A stretch of DNA of 64,000 bases from Guillardia theta CCMP2712 (lineage: Eukaryota; Cryptophyceae; Pyrenomonadales; Geminigeraceae). How positions within the stretch are numbered: position 1 is the stretch's first letter; the number at the start of each line of letters is the position of its first letter. The stretch spans positions 772,657 to 836,656 of the forward strand of contig NW_005434669.1 in the NCBI RefSeq assembly GCF_000315625.1, given 5' to 3'. The translations under genes were made by a program, and so were the position numbers. Positions 63,920 through 64,000 of this stretch are shown here, in pieces. The notes below the pieces were generated by a model. The model saw only the letters and a program-made list of their open reading frames with translations. It did not search any database and had not been told where the DNA came from.

Positions 63920-64000
63920 GGAAGGATCCCAAGTGCACGATTCCAGCGATATATCTCAACTCCATAGACCAACCCGACGGGAGAGTCGTAGTGAACGGTA

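Noticed and set aside
1-64000. tRNA, rRNA, CRISPR or recognisable transposase/reverse transcriptase genes
   Set aside because: None was found by reading for T-loop and A/B-box-like words, long rRNA-conserved blocks, spaced identical repeats or catalytic motifs. A covariance-model or profile search could still reveal short RNA genes.

Overview
The window looks like nuclear DNA of a cryptophyte alga, most likely Guillardia theta or a close relative. Evidence: genes are split by many short GT-AG introns (48-60 nt where they can be resolved); there is a 40S ribosomal protein, a spliceosomal protein, an ESCRT-I subunit and a ciliary protein; and a class II fructose-bisphosphate aldolase carries a bipartite plastid pre-sequence with an AVDA|FTAP-type cleavage site, the Phe-dependent targeting signal of red-derived complex plastids. 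The species name is inference.

Layout. 1-8.3 kb: an EF-hand membrane protein running off the left edge, three short RWP-RK regulators (one minus, two plus that are near-identical), a small unknown gene and VPS28. 9-15 kb: RPS14, an unknown minus-strand gene, a DoxX/TMEM35-like membrane protein and a polytopic membrane protein. 17-25 kb: plastid aldolase, several small unknown genes, and a lysine-rich protein with an Rsa3-like C-terminus. 25-42 kb is gene-dense: a signal-peptide ankyrin protein, the rRNA-processing nuclease LAS1, a membrane-anchored short-chain dehydrogenase, a 7.3-kb gene combining an extended PHD finger, Tudor-like, LysM and SPRY-like modules, and a glycine amidinotransferase homologue. 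44-57 kb: an intron-poor 837-residue orphan, a sperm-tail PG-rich repeat (SHIPPO) gene whose locus includes a 100-N assembly gap, a small acidic protein, and USP39/SAD1. 58.9-60.9 kb: a second, divergently arranged RWP-RK pair.

Between genes lie two odd kinds of DNA. One is very GC-rich islands packed with CCGG and GTAC; the other is patches of C-runs and TACCC words. At least 13 copies of a roughly 40-nt AT-rich motif with the core AGTACGAGGACA are associated with them. At 61.4-63.3 kb two motif copies are built into a ~650-bp unit repeated about three times.

Functional links are limited. LAS1, the Rsa3-like protein and RPS14 all concern ribosomes; the two RWP-RK clusters are separate subfamilies; the other genes look like an ordinary mixture. 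No rRNA, tRNA, CRISPR or recognisable transposase was found. Exon boundaries were read by eye from splice sites and frame continuity, so small errors are possible.
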